Shown: piece after piece, positions 22,949 through 30,068 of the stretch
Layout: each line of letters begins with the position of its first letter
How positions within the stretch are numbered: position 1 is the first letter of the stretch
DNA from: Chloroflexota bacterium
Lineage (GTDB): Bacteria; Chloroflexota; Anaerolineae; Aggregatilineales; Ch27
Length of the DNA stretch: 34,180 bases
Reading direction: 5' to 3'
NCBI GenBank assembly: GCA_019873685.1
Contig: JAIOAT010000041.1
Coordinates: 1-34,180 of the forward strand
Translations under genes and position numbers: made by a program
The notes under the pieces: model-generated
Seen by the model: only the letters and a program-made list of their open reading frames with translations
What the model was told of the DNA's origin: nothing
Database searches by the model: none

Positions 22949-23512
22949 TTAACTGCCCAGCGCGGCGCTGATCTGGGCGCTGAGATCAGCCACCGGTACG
23001 TACATCAGACCGCCGTTTTCCGCTGCGCCATAGTCGCGGATCCAGGCGATCTTGCCTTCAGCGTCCACCAGGATAAAGGTATGGCCCGGTTCGCCGGTGC
23101 GGACGGCCCACTGCAACACGTTGTAAGCTTCTGACACGCGGTGATCGGCGTCCACCAGCAGCGGCACATCGGTGATGCCCAGTTCCGCTGCGCCGGCGGC
23201 CTGCTCTTCCGCGCTGTCAAAGGCGATGCTCAGGACGGCCACTCCCAGGGATTGAAACGCTGCATCGTTTTGCAGGTCCACGACCTGCTGCATGCAGGGC
23301 GGTCAGCCGATGGCCATATGGAAAAACAACAGGACAGGCTGGCCCCGGTAATCGGCCAGCGCAATCTGCCGCCCGTCGGCGGCGGGCAGCGTAAAGTCAG
23401 GCGCCGCTGCGCCGACGGCGATTCCCTCAGGCGTTGAGGCGCAACTCGCCAGGAGGATGCCCATCAGGATGCTGAACGCGGCGACCAGCCGCGCCCGGAG
23501 AGGAATGCTCAA
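22949..23512 (-). CDS. Redoxin-domain lipoprotein, probable selenoprotein (in-frame TGA at 23305-23303)
   Basis: Read through one TGA, the minus strand encodes 187 residues of an AhpC/TSA/thioredoxin-like redoxin. Domains: lipoprotein signal with lipobox LLAS-Cys24, then APDFTLPAADGRQIAL, PVLLFFHMAIG, the TGA at residue 70, PPCMQQVVDLQ, a long C-terminal half with VPLLVDADHRVSEAYNV and HTFILVDAEGKIAWI. The TGA replaces the first Cys of a CPPC-type redox motif (Cys73 is the second), which is the usual place for selenocysteine in such enzymes. Homology continues in the same frame on both sides. A SECIS-like hairpin follows. The TTG start at 23512 has TGGAGGAG upstream. An ATG at 23293 would give only a truncated C-terminal half. 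The alternative is a nonsense mutation or a sequencing error in a TGC codon. Confidence 0.75.
23260..23305 (-). promoter_or_regulatory. Candidate bacterial SECIS element with its UGA codon
   Basis: Downstream of the UGA (23305-23303) the RNA forms GCAGGUC/GACCUGC (23288-23282 with 23278-23272), a 7 bp perfect stem with loop GUG. A lower stem CUGCAU/AUGCAG (23297-23292 with 23265-23260) closes it over an internal loop. The apical loop starts 21 nt after the UGA and begins with G, which fits the published bacterial SECIS rules (loop about 16-37 nt from UGA, G in its first two positions). Confidence 0.6.
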
Positions 23513-23551
23513 GGTCGTCTCCTCCACAACAGAATCGGATAGATAAGGGCG

Positions 23552-23579
23552 TTTATACCGCAATATCGTCGGCTGACAA
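23552..23579 (-). promoter_or_regulatory. Probable promoter of the redoxin gene
   Basis: On the minus strand TTGTCA (23579-23574) and TATAAA (23557-23552) are separated by 16 bp. The TTG start codon is at 23512. Confidence 0.55.
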
Positions 23580-23711
23580 AATCGGGGTAAGGTCATGGGG
23601 AATGGGGCGTGGGCAGTGGACAGTCGGGAAAAGGTCTTCCTGCCTCCTGGCTTCTTGGCCTCCTGGCCTCCCGGCCTCCTGCCTTTCTGGCCTGCCGCCG
23701 GGGAGCGCAGG

Positions 23712-23740
23712 TTGCGTTTGCCCGTCCCCGATTCTATAAT
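23712..23740 (+). promoter_or_regulatory. Probable promoter of the bifunctional nuclease gene
   Basis: TTGCGT (23712-23717) and a perfect TATAAT (23735-23740) have a 17 bp spacer. The leader to the ATG at 23864 would be about 115 nt. Confidence 0.6.
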
Positions 23741-23863
23741 CCGCGGCATACAGCTATCGCCATCCAACAGAAATGCCCCCTCGTGTGGAGATGCCGGCGA
23801 TCCGCAAGAATGCCCAAGATCACCGGCCGGTGGGGTAGAGTCCCGGGCTAAGAGGGTTGAACT

Positions 23864-24400
23864 ATGGTTGAAGTTGTCATTGATAGCATCCGTGTCAGCT
23901 TGATGTCCCAGCACCGGGTTGTGGTTCTCAAGGACACCACCGGCGAACGCTACCTGACCATTTTCATTGGCCCGTGCGAGGCAGACGCCATCACCATCCA
24001 TCTGCAGTCGTTGCAGGGCGGCAGCCGCATTGCCCGCCCGATGACCCATGACTTGCTCAAGACGGTCATGGAAACGCTGGGCGGTCAGCTCAAGCACATC
24101 GTCATCAACGATCTGCGCGAAGAGGTGTACTACGCTGAGTTGCATGTGGAGGTCGACGGCACCGAGTTGCGCATTGACAGCCGCCCCAGCGACGCGATCG
24201 CCCTGGCTGTCCGGGCCGAGGTGCCGATCTACGTCTCGGAGAGCGTGATGGAGCGCGCCGCCAGCACCCCTGACGAGGAGATTCCGGAGACGGAAGAAAA
24301 GGCTGAACCGCCTCATCAGGAGGAGCGCGGCGATGATGACCTGGATATCTTCGCCGACTTTGTGGACACGCTTGACCTCGACGATCTGGATGAGGATTGA
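23864..24400 (+). CDS. Bifunctional nuclease family protein (DUF151)
   Basis: The 178-residue protein matches the DUF151/bifunctional nuclease family: VVVLKDTTGERYLTIFIGPCEADAI (about 20-44), RPMTHDLLKTVMETLG, VYYAELHVEVDG and the signature SRPSDAIALAVRAEVPIYV. Proteins of this family are reported to have DNase and RNase activity in plants; their bacterial role is little known. The C-terminal 45 residues are very acidic (DLDDLDED end). GAGGG precedes the ATG. The gene lies upstream of dnaB but a terminator-like hairpin separates them. Confidence 0.87.
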   Translation: MVEVVIDSIRVSLMSQHRVVVLKDTTGERYLTIFIGPCEADAITIHLQSLQGGSRIARPMTHDLLKTVMETLGGQLKHIVINDLREEVYYAELHVEVDGTELRIDSRPSDAIALAVRAEVPIYVSESVMERAASTPDEEIPETEEKAEPPHQEERGDDDLDIFADFVDTLDLDDLDED

Positions 24401-24477
24401 TCTGGCGGTTGGCCGGGCGGCGGCGCGGATGGCCACGAATCGCCGCTGCCGGCCCCGGACCTCGCACTAGCATCTGC

Positions 24478-24525
24478 ACGGGGCATTCGCCGCAGCGCCT
24501 GCTACAGGGAGAAGGCCCCGTTTTT
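24478..24525 (+). terminator. Terminator or attenuator between the nuclease gene and dnaB
   Basis: ACGGGGC (24478-24484) and GCCCCGT (24515-24521) form a 7 bp stem, followed by T5 (24521-24525). The 30 nt loop holds a smaller stem GCAG/CTGC (24492-24495 with 24499-24502). It ends 29 bp before the dnaB ATG. Confidence 0.4.
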
Positions 24526-24554
24526 GCCCGCTCGCTGGGACCACAGGATTATCT

Positions 24555-26438
24555 ATGACTGACCGGGATGCTGCTTACCCACCTGCTGCAGCCGATTCTT
24601 CCGCCGACTCTGCGGCGTTGCGGGCCTTCCGCGACGCCGACGCGCTTGATCTGGCCCCTCACAGCGTTGAGGCGGAGGAGGCCGTCCTCGGCTCAATCCT
24701 GATGAATCCGGAAGCCCTGCACGAGGTCCGCACCTTCCTCACGCCGGAGGACTTCTTCATCCTCCGCCATGGCTGGATCTATGAGGCGATGCTGCGGCTG
24801 AGCGACCGCGACGACGCGATTGACGTGCGCACGCTGGCGGAAGAATTGCGCGCCCTGGGCCGCCTGGAAGATGTTGGCGGGGAAGCCTACCTGAACTACC
24901 TGCCGACGACCATGCCGACCGCCCTGCACGCCGAGGTCTACGGTCACATCGTCGAGCGCGCTGCGATTCGTCGCCGCCTGCTGAGCGCCGCCGGAGAGAT
25001 CGCTAACCTGGCTCAGGATACCGAGCGCGACATCAACGAGGTCATCGACCAGTCGGAATCGGCGCTGTTCACCGTCACCGAGCGGCGGCTGCGCCAGGAA
25101 CTGGTACCCATGCAGGTGGCGATCAGCCAGTACTTCGACCGCATCGAGCACCTGCGCGAAAGCGAAACTGAGTCCCTGGGGGTCCCCACTGGCTTCTACG
25201 ACCTGGATAAGCTGCTGGGCGGGCTGCAGAAAAGCGACCTGATCATTGTGGCGGGGCGGCCCGGTATGGGCAAGACATCCTTCCTGCTGACGCTGGCCCT
25301 CAACGCCGCCCGGCAGGGTTCGGCGCGGGTGGCCATCTTCAGCATGGAGATGAGCAACGAGCAGCTCGTCCAGCGCATGATCGCTACGGAAACGGGCATC
25401 AGCTCTCAGGACCTGCGCCTGGGCAAGATCGGTGACGCGGAGTGGGCGCGTTTCGTCGAGGCGACCGGCAACATGAGCGCCCTGCGCATCTACCTGGACG
25501 ATTCGCCCGCCCTCAGCGCCATGCAGCTGCGCACCAAGTGCCGCCGCCTCTACCGCGAGCACGGCCTCGACCTGATCATCGTCGATTACCTGCAACTGAT
25601 GAACGCCGGGCGCTCCCTGGGCCGCGACACCAACCGCGTGCAGGAGATCACCTATATCAGCCGCGCCCTCAAGGAACTGGCCCGCGAATTGAACGTCCCG
25701 CTACTGTCGGCGGCGCAGCTCAGCCGCGCGGTGGAACAGCGGCAGGACAAGCGTCCCCAGCTCTCCGACCTGCGTGAATCGGGTTGCCTGAGCGGGGAAA
25801 CGCCGGTGATCCTGGCCGCCAGCGGTGAGGTCGTCCCGATCGCGGCGCTGGCGGGACGCTCCGGGGTTGCTGTGCTGGCCCTCAACGAGGCGACGATGGC
25901 CCTGGAGCCGGCGACCGTTAGCCGGGCCTTTTGCACCGGCGTCAAGCCGGTCTACCGGCTGACCACCGGGCAGGGGCGCAATATCCGGGCGACGGCCAAC
26001 CATCGCTTCCGCACGCCAGCGGGCTGGCAGCGGCTGGATGCGCTGCGCGTGGGGGAGCGGCTGGCTGTGCCGGTGCGGGAGGCCGCGCCTGTACTGGCGG
26101 GCGCGGCGCCGGTCTGCGCCGATGTAGCCTGGGACGTGATCAGCGCCATTGAGCCGGACGGCCAGGCCGAGGTCTTTGACCTGACTGTACCCGGCCACCA
26201 TAGCTTTGTCGCCGGGGACTTCATCGTCCACAACTCGATCGAGCAGGATGCCGATATCGTCATGTTCATCTACCGCGACGAGGTTTATCATGAAGATACC
26301 GAGCATCCCGGCGAAGCGGATGTGATCGTTGCCAAGCACCGCAACGGCCCGACCGGGACGATCACCCTGCTGTTCCGTAAGGAGCTGACCAAGTTCGTGA
26401 ATATCCGCAAGCAGAACGTCAACCTGAAGGATATTTAA
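24555..26438 (+). CDS. dnaB: Replicative DNA helicase DnaB with a mini-intein
   Basis: DnaB is the hexameric replicative helicase that unwinds DNA ahead of the fork. The 627-residue precursor has the N-terminal DnaB domain (about 35-140, PHSVEAEEAVLGSILMN), the RecA-like motor with Walker A GRPGMGKTS (234-242), Walker B region LDLIIVDYLQL (about 338-348), and the C-terminal motifs GSIEQDADIVMFIYRDE and VIVAKHRNGPTG. A 150-residue intein (Cys411-Asn560) interrupts the DLRESG/SIEQDAD motif. After splicing the helicase has 477 residues, normal for the family. The N-terminus has a 30-residue acidic, Ala-rich extension. The DnaD-domain gene starts 23 bp downstream. Confidence 0.95.
   Translation: MTDRDAAYPPAAADSSADSAALRAFRDADALDLAPHSVEAEEAVLGSILMNPEALHEVRTFLTPEDFFILRHGWIYEAMLRLSDRDDAIDVRTLAEELRALGRLEDVGGEAYLNYLPTTMPTALHAEVYGHIVERAAIRRRLLSAAGEIANLAQDTERDINEVIDQSESALFTVTERRLRQELVPMQVAISQYFDRIEHLRESETESLGVPTGFYDLDKLLGGLQKSDLIIVAGRPGMGKTSFLLTLALNAARQGSARVAIFSMEMSNEQLVQRMIATETGISSQDLRLGKIGDAEWARFVEATGNMSALRIYLDDSPALSAMQLRTKCRRLYREHGLDLIIVDYLQLMNAGRSLGRDTNRVQEITYISRALKELARELNVPLLSAAQLSRAVEQRQDKRPQLSDLRESGCLSGETPVILAASGEVVPIAALAGRSGVAVLALNEATMALEPATVSRAFCTGVKPVYRLTTGQGRNIRATANHRFRTPAGWQRLDALRVGERLAVPVREAAPVLAGAAPVCADVAWDVISAIEPDGQAEVFDLTVPGHHSFVAGDFIVHNSIEQDADIVMFIYRDEVYHEDTEHPGEADVIVAKHRNGPTGTITLLFRKELTKFVNIRKQNVNLKDI
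25785..26234 (+). other. Natural mini-intein in DnaB (150 residues)
   Basis: The insertion starts with Cys (CLSGETPVIL, block A), has a block B with RATANHRFRTP (Thr70 and His73 in intein numbering), block F VFDLTVPGHHSFVAG and ends FIVHN (block G) before the +1 Ser of SIEQDAD. All residues for class 1 splicing (Cys1, block B TxxH, His149-Asn150, Ser+1) are present. There is no room for a homing endonuclease domain. The insertion site, RESG/SIEQ, is the one used by the Synechocystis DnaB intein. Confidence 0.93.
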
Positions 26439-26461
26439 CCCTGGACGGCCCCGAAGACGCC

Positions 26462-27172
26462 ATGACCACCGAGAAGTTCACCGGCTTCCCGCCCGGCAAG
26501 ACCCGCCTGATTCGGCTCCCGGCGGCTTTCTTCACCGACCTGCTTCCCAAGATCGACACCGCCGCCGAACTGAAGCTGATCCTGTTTTGCTTCTGGGCGC
26601 TGGAGCAACGCGAGGGGCGCTACCGCTATCTGCGCCGCGCCGATTTCGAAGTCCCGGAGGTCCCGGCCCCGCTGGACGACCCGGAGATGCTGGCTCTGGC
26701 CCTGGCCCGCGCCATCAAGCGCGAAGTGCTGCTGACGGCTATTGTCGAAGGCGCCAGCGGCCCGGAGACGATCTACTTCCTGAACACAGCCAACGGGCGG
26801 GCCGCCATGAAACTGATCGCCGCCGGTCACTGGCGGCCCGGCGACGCCGACCGCCCGCTGGAATTGCTGCCGGAGCCGCCCAGCATCTACGCGCTGTACG
26901 AAGCCAACATCGGCCTGCTGACCCCGCTGATCGCCGATGAGCTGCGTGACGCCGAACAGACCTTCCCCGCCGAATGGATCGCCGAGGCGATGCGCATTGC
27001 CGTCGCCCGCAACGCCCGCAACTGGCGCTATATCCGTGCGATCCTGGAACGGTGGCAGAAAGAGGGCAAAGATGACGGATCAGGAACGGGGGCCACGGCC
27101 CCTCGCGGAGATTCTGAAGCAAGCCGTAAGCGGTTTGTCTCCGGCAAATACGCCGACATCATCGAAAGCTGA
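26462..27172 (+). CDS. DnaD-domain replication protein
   Basis: The 236-residue protein starts with a winged-helix-like region (FPPGKTRLIRLPAAFFTDLLPKI, then AELKLILFCFWALEQREGRYRYL). Its C-terminal third has the DnaD domain (IGLLTPLIADELRDAEQTFPAEWIAEAM, NARNWRYIRAILERWQKEG with the conserved Trp and ILxxW). DnaD proteins take part in helicase loading at the origin or in primosome restart. The last 101 bp overlap the next gene in another frame. The C-terminal RKRFVSGKYADIIES resembles the usual end of such proteins, so the overlap is probably real. No strong ribosome-binding site is visible; translation may be coupled to dnaB. Confidence 0.82.
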   Translation: MTTEKFTGFPPGKTRLIRLPAAFFTDLLPKIDTAAELKLILFCFWALEQREGRYRYLRRADFEVPEVPAPLDDPEMLALALARAIKREVLLTAIVEGASGPETIYFLNTANGRAAMKLIAAGHWRPGDADRPLELLPEPPSIYALYEANIGLLTPLIADELRDAEQTFPAEWIAEAMRIAVARNARNWRYIRAILERWQKEGKDDGSGTGATAPRGDSEASRKRFVSGKYADIIES

Positions 27173-28526
27173 CGCCAGTGACCAGCTCTCGCTGGGGCTG
27201 GACGTCGACGATCCGGCGGCCTGCCCGTTGTGTGGTGGCTACGGCGTGATCAGCTACGATGTCCCGATCGGCGATCCCCGCTTCGGCAAGGCTTATCCCT
27301 GTCCGCGCTGCGGGGAGCAGACCCGGCTGGAACAGCGGCGGAGTCAGTTGCGGCGCCTGAGTAACCTGGACGCCTATACTGACAAAACCTTTGGCAGCTT
27401 CCTGGTTGATTTGCCCGGTCTGACGCCGGAACAGGCCGGCAGCCTGCGGGCAGCCCTGGACGTTTGCCAGCGCTTCGCCGCCGAGCCGCAGGGCTGGCTG
27501 TTGCTGCAGGGCGGCTATGGCTGTGGCAAGACGCACCTGGCCGCCGCCGTCGCCAACCGGTGCGTCGATTCCGGAGTTGCCACCCTGTTCATGACCACGC
27601 CCGACCTGCTTGACCACCTGCGCAGCACCTTCGGGCCTTCCAGTGAGATTGAGTATGACGAGCTATTCGCGCGGGTCTGTAACATCCCGCTGCTCGTCCT
27701 GGATGATCTGGGCAGCGAAAGCCCCACCCCCTGGGCGCTGGAGAAGCTCTACCAGATCATCAACCACCGCTACAGCTACCGGCTGCCGACGGTCATCACC
27801 ACCAACATCGATCTGGAACAGATCGAGCCGCGCATCCGCAGCCGGCTGGTCGACCAGGAATTGACGCGCAGTATCAAGATTCAGGCGCCGGATTACCGCC
27901 GTGCGGACAAGGCTGAGGCGGAAAGCAGCCTGAGCAACCTGCTGCTGTACAGCGACATGCGCTTCGATACCTGGGACCCGCGCCCGGAATTGCCCAAGAA
28001 GGATCATGAGAATCTGCGCCGGGCCTACGAGTGGGCGCGCCGTTACGCGGAGAATCCGCAGGGCTGGCTGGTCCTGACCGGCACGTATGGTTGCGGCAAG
28101 ACGCACCTGGCCGCCGCCATCGCCAACCACCGCCAGTCGAACGGCGAAAGTGTGGTCTTCGTCACCGTGCCGGATCTGCTTGATCATCTGCGGGCGACCT
28201 TTAGCCCCAGCAGCACGGTCAGCTATGACCGGCTGTTCCAGGATGTGCGCAATGCTGGCCTGCTCGTCCTGGACGATCTGGGGGTGGAGAATGCTTCCCC
28301 CTGGGCGCGGGAGAAGCTCTTCCAGATCATCGATTACCGCTACCGGGCGCGGCTGGCAACGGTGATCACCATGTCTCGCCCGCTGGACGAGATCGATGAG
28401 CGCCTGGCCAGCCGCATCGGCGATCCCTCCCGCGGGGTGGTCTTTGCCATCACCGCCACCAGCTACCGGGGCCGCAAACCGGCGGGCGGCGGTCGCAGCG
28501 GCCGGGGTCGCGCCAGCGCCAGCTGA
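27072..28526 (+). CDS. DnaC/DnaI-like helicase loader with two tandem AAA+ domains
   Basis: The 484-residue protein has a short N-terminal tail, a zinc-finger-like motif (CPLC at 51-54, CPRC at 77-80), then two DnaC/IstB-type AAA+ domains. Domain 1 (about 100-275) has Walker A GGYGCGKTH (147-155), Walker B LLVLDDLG (207-214) and RSRLVD. Domain 2 (about 290-465) has Walker A GTYGCGKTH (337-345), Walker B LLVLDDLG (397-404) and LASRIGD. Matching motifs are 190 residues apart, so the domain was duplicated. Known DnaC and DnaI loaders have one AAA+ domain. The ATG at 27072 has AGAGGG upstream and overlaps the DnaD-domain gene by 101 bp. A Gly/Arg/Ser-rich C-terminal tail follows. It would load DnaB encoded just upstream (inference). 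Confidence 0.85.
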   Translation: MTDQERGPRPLAEILKQAVSGLSPANTPTSSKADASDQLSLGLDVDDPAACPLCGGYGVISYDVPIGDPRFGKAYPCPRCGEQTRLEQRRSQLRRLSNLDAYTDKTFGSFLVDLPGLTPEQAGSLRAALDVCQRFAAEPQGWLLLQGGYGCGKTHLAAAVANRCVDSGVATLFMTTPDLLDHLRSTFGPSSEIEYDELFARVCNIPLLVLDDLGSESPTPWALEKLYQIINHRYSYRLPTVITTNIDLEQIEPRIRSRLVDQELTRSIKIQAPDYRRADKAEAESSLSNLLLYSDMRFDTWDPRPELPKKDHENLRRAYEWARRYAENPQGWLVLTGTYGCGKTHLAAAIANHRQSNGESVVFVTVPDLLDHLRATFSPSSTVSYDRLFQDVRNAGLLVLDDLGVENASPWAREKLFQIIDYRYRARLATVITMSRPLDEIDERLASRIGDPSRGVVFAITATSYRGRKPAGGGRSGRGRASAS

Positions 28527-28534
28527 GGTCAAGC

Positions 28535-30058
28535 ATGATTCCCCTGCGCCGTTTGTGGCCGGTGGTGGCCTTGCTGCTGGCCCTGTGGGGGACACGGATC
28601 GCCGCGCTGGAGGCGCTGCCCCTGCACAACGATGAGGGCCTGCACCTGACCCGGGCTATCGCCGTGTGGGACGGCCACCCCTTCTGGGACATCACCGACG
28701 GCAAGATCGTCAACCACTGGCTGATCGCCCTGTTCTATCCGCAACACGCGCCGGTTTTTGCCGCGCGGATCGCTACCGTGCTGGTCGCCCTGCCGGGGCT
28801 GGCCGCCGCGTATGCGCTGGCCCGCCGCCTGGCTGGGGAAAGCGGCGGGCTACTGGCGGGGGCGTGGTGGCTGTTGACGCCGCACCTGTTCTTCTATGAA
28901 CGGCTGGCGCAGAGCGATGTGCAGGCCGGGGCGCTGGCGCTGGTTGCGCTGTGGGGCGCGTACCGCCTGAACGTGACCAGGCGTCCCCGCGATGCCGTCC
29001 TGACCGGGCTGGCGCTGGCCGCCGCCGGGCTGTTCAAGATCAGCGCCGCACCATTTGCCCTGTCGGTCGCCATCGTCATCCTGCTGGGGGAGCGTTTGCC
29101 GCTGCGCCGGCGAATCAGCAGCCTGCTGATTATTGCTGCTATCGGGGCGGCCTGTCTGGCTGTTCCCCTGCTGTATCTGGTCTTGCGGCGCGGGGCGGGA
29201 TTCGGCGTCGCGCTCGGCTGGGTGGGCGGGTCCGGAGCACTCTTCAGCGGCGCGGGGGCGAACCTGGCCGCGCTCGCCGCACTGGTCGCCGGGGAAAAGG
29301 CCGTGATCGCCGGGCCGCTTGCCGCGATCGGCTGGGCTGGCCTGCTGGCTGTCCGGGCGGGGAGGCGTCGCCGCGCTGCGCTGCTGCTGGCGGCGGGCCT
29401 GTTGCCGCTGGCGGCCATCCTGCTGCTGGCCCGGATGGTGGAAGCGCGTCACTTCGGCGTGGTTGTCCCGACGGCGCTGGCGCAGGCCGGGGCGGGCTGG
29501 GGGGCGCTGCTGGGCCGCCTGCCGGTGCGGGTTGCGGGCCTGCGCTGGGTCGCTGGTGCACTGCTGATCGGCCTGCTTGCCGCCAGTTTCGTCCCGTTTG
29601 CGGCAACTGCTTACCGCGATGCGGGGAGTTTGCCGCTGCCGCCAGCGATGGCCCGCCAGTACCTGACCGATCACAGCGCCGGGTTTGGCCTGCGGGAGGC
29701 GGTGCAGGCCCTGCCGCAGACGGTTGGCGCGCCCGACGCGCCGATCATCGCCGCCATGTTCGGTGATAGCTGTCGCCGGGCCAACTTCTATGCTGCGCCG
29801 GGCTACGCCCTGCAATGCCCGGATTATCCTGGCACCGCGGCGGTGCAGGCGGCACTGGCGGCAGGCGGGCCGGTTTACGTGCTGGAAGACGCCCTCCTGC
29901 CCGGCTTCAATCCGCTGGAACTGGGCGGCGGCCTGATGCTGGTAGCCCGCTACACCCGTCCCGGCGAACCGGCGGATGGCGGCTCGGTCATCCTCTGGCG
30001 GCTGGATGACGAGGTGATCCCCTCGCCGATCTGCCTCCCCTGTGAGATGCCCCGCTGA
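28535..30058 (+). CDS. GT39-type (PMT/ArnT-like) membrane glycosyltransferase
   Basis: The 507-residue protein has an N-terminal membrane helix followed by the catalytic acidic motif HNDEGLHLTRAI in the first periplasmic loop, as in polyprenyl-phosphate-dependent mannosyltransferases and ArnT. About ten hydrophobic segments follow (for example LAAAYALARRLAGE, LALVALWGAYRL, SVAIVILLGERL, LLIGLLAASFVPFA). The C-terminal 130 residues are hydrophilic and carry several cysteines. Such enzymes transfer sugars from lipid carriers onto cell-surface acceptors; donor and acceptor are unknown. The ATG is 8 bp after the helicase-loader stop. The gene converges on a lipoprotein gene. Confidence 0.78.
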   Translation: MIPLRRLWPVVALLLALWGTRIAALEALPLHNDEGLHLTRAIAVWDGHPFWDITDGKIVNHWLIALFYPQHAPVFAARIATVLVALPGLAAAYALARRLAGESGGLLAGAWWLLTPHLFFYERLAQSDVQAGALALVALWGAYRLNVTRRPRDAVLTGLALAAAGLFKISAAPFALSVAIVILLGERLPLRRRISSLLIIAAIGAACLAVPLLYLVLRRGAGFGVALGWVGGSGALFSGAGANLAALAALVAGEKAVIAGPLAAIGWAGLLAVRAGRRRRAALLLAAGLLPLAAILLLARMVEARHFGVVVPTALAQAGAGWGALLGRLPVRVAGLRWVAGALLIGLLAASFVPFAATAYRDAGSLPLPPAMARQYLTDHSAGFGLREAVQALPQTVGAPDAPIIAAMFGDSCRRANFYAAPGYALQCPDYPGTAAVQAALAAGGPVYVLEDALLPGFNPLELGGGLMLVARYTRPGEPADGGSVILWRLDDEVIPSPICLPCEMPR

Positions 30059-30068
30059 GCGTGCCCGG

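Larger units (their letters stand above)
23513..23863. other. Divergent intergenic region with two promoters and a low-complexity stretch
   Basis: About 350 bp between the redoxin gene and the nuclease gene. It contains the redoxin promoter (23552-23579), a degenerate repeat of GGCCTCCTG-like units (about 23640-23695), and the nuclease promoter (23712-23740). The GGGCAGTGGACAGTCGGG stretch near 23610-23628 resembles the complement of a stretch at about 9484-9508. No coding sequence was recognised; short frames here are GC artefacts. Confidence 0.6.

Noticed and set aside
22949-23293. Stand-alone redoxin gene starting at the ATG at 23293
   Set aside because: It would lack the N-terminal half of the fold and the first active-site residue, which continue in frame upstream of the TGA.
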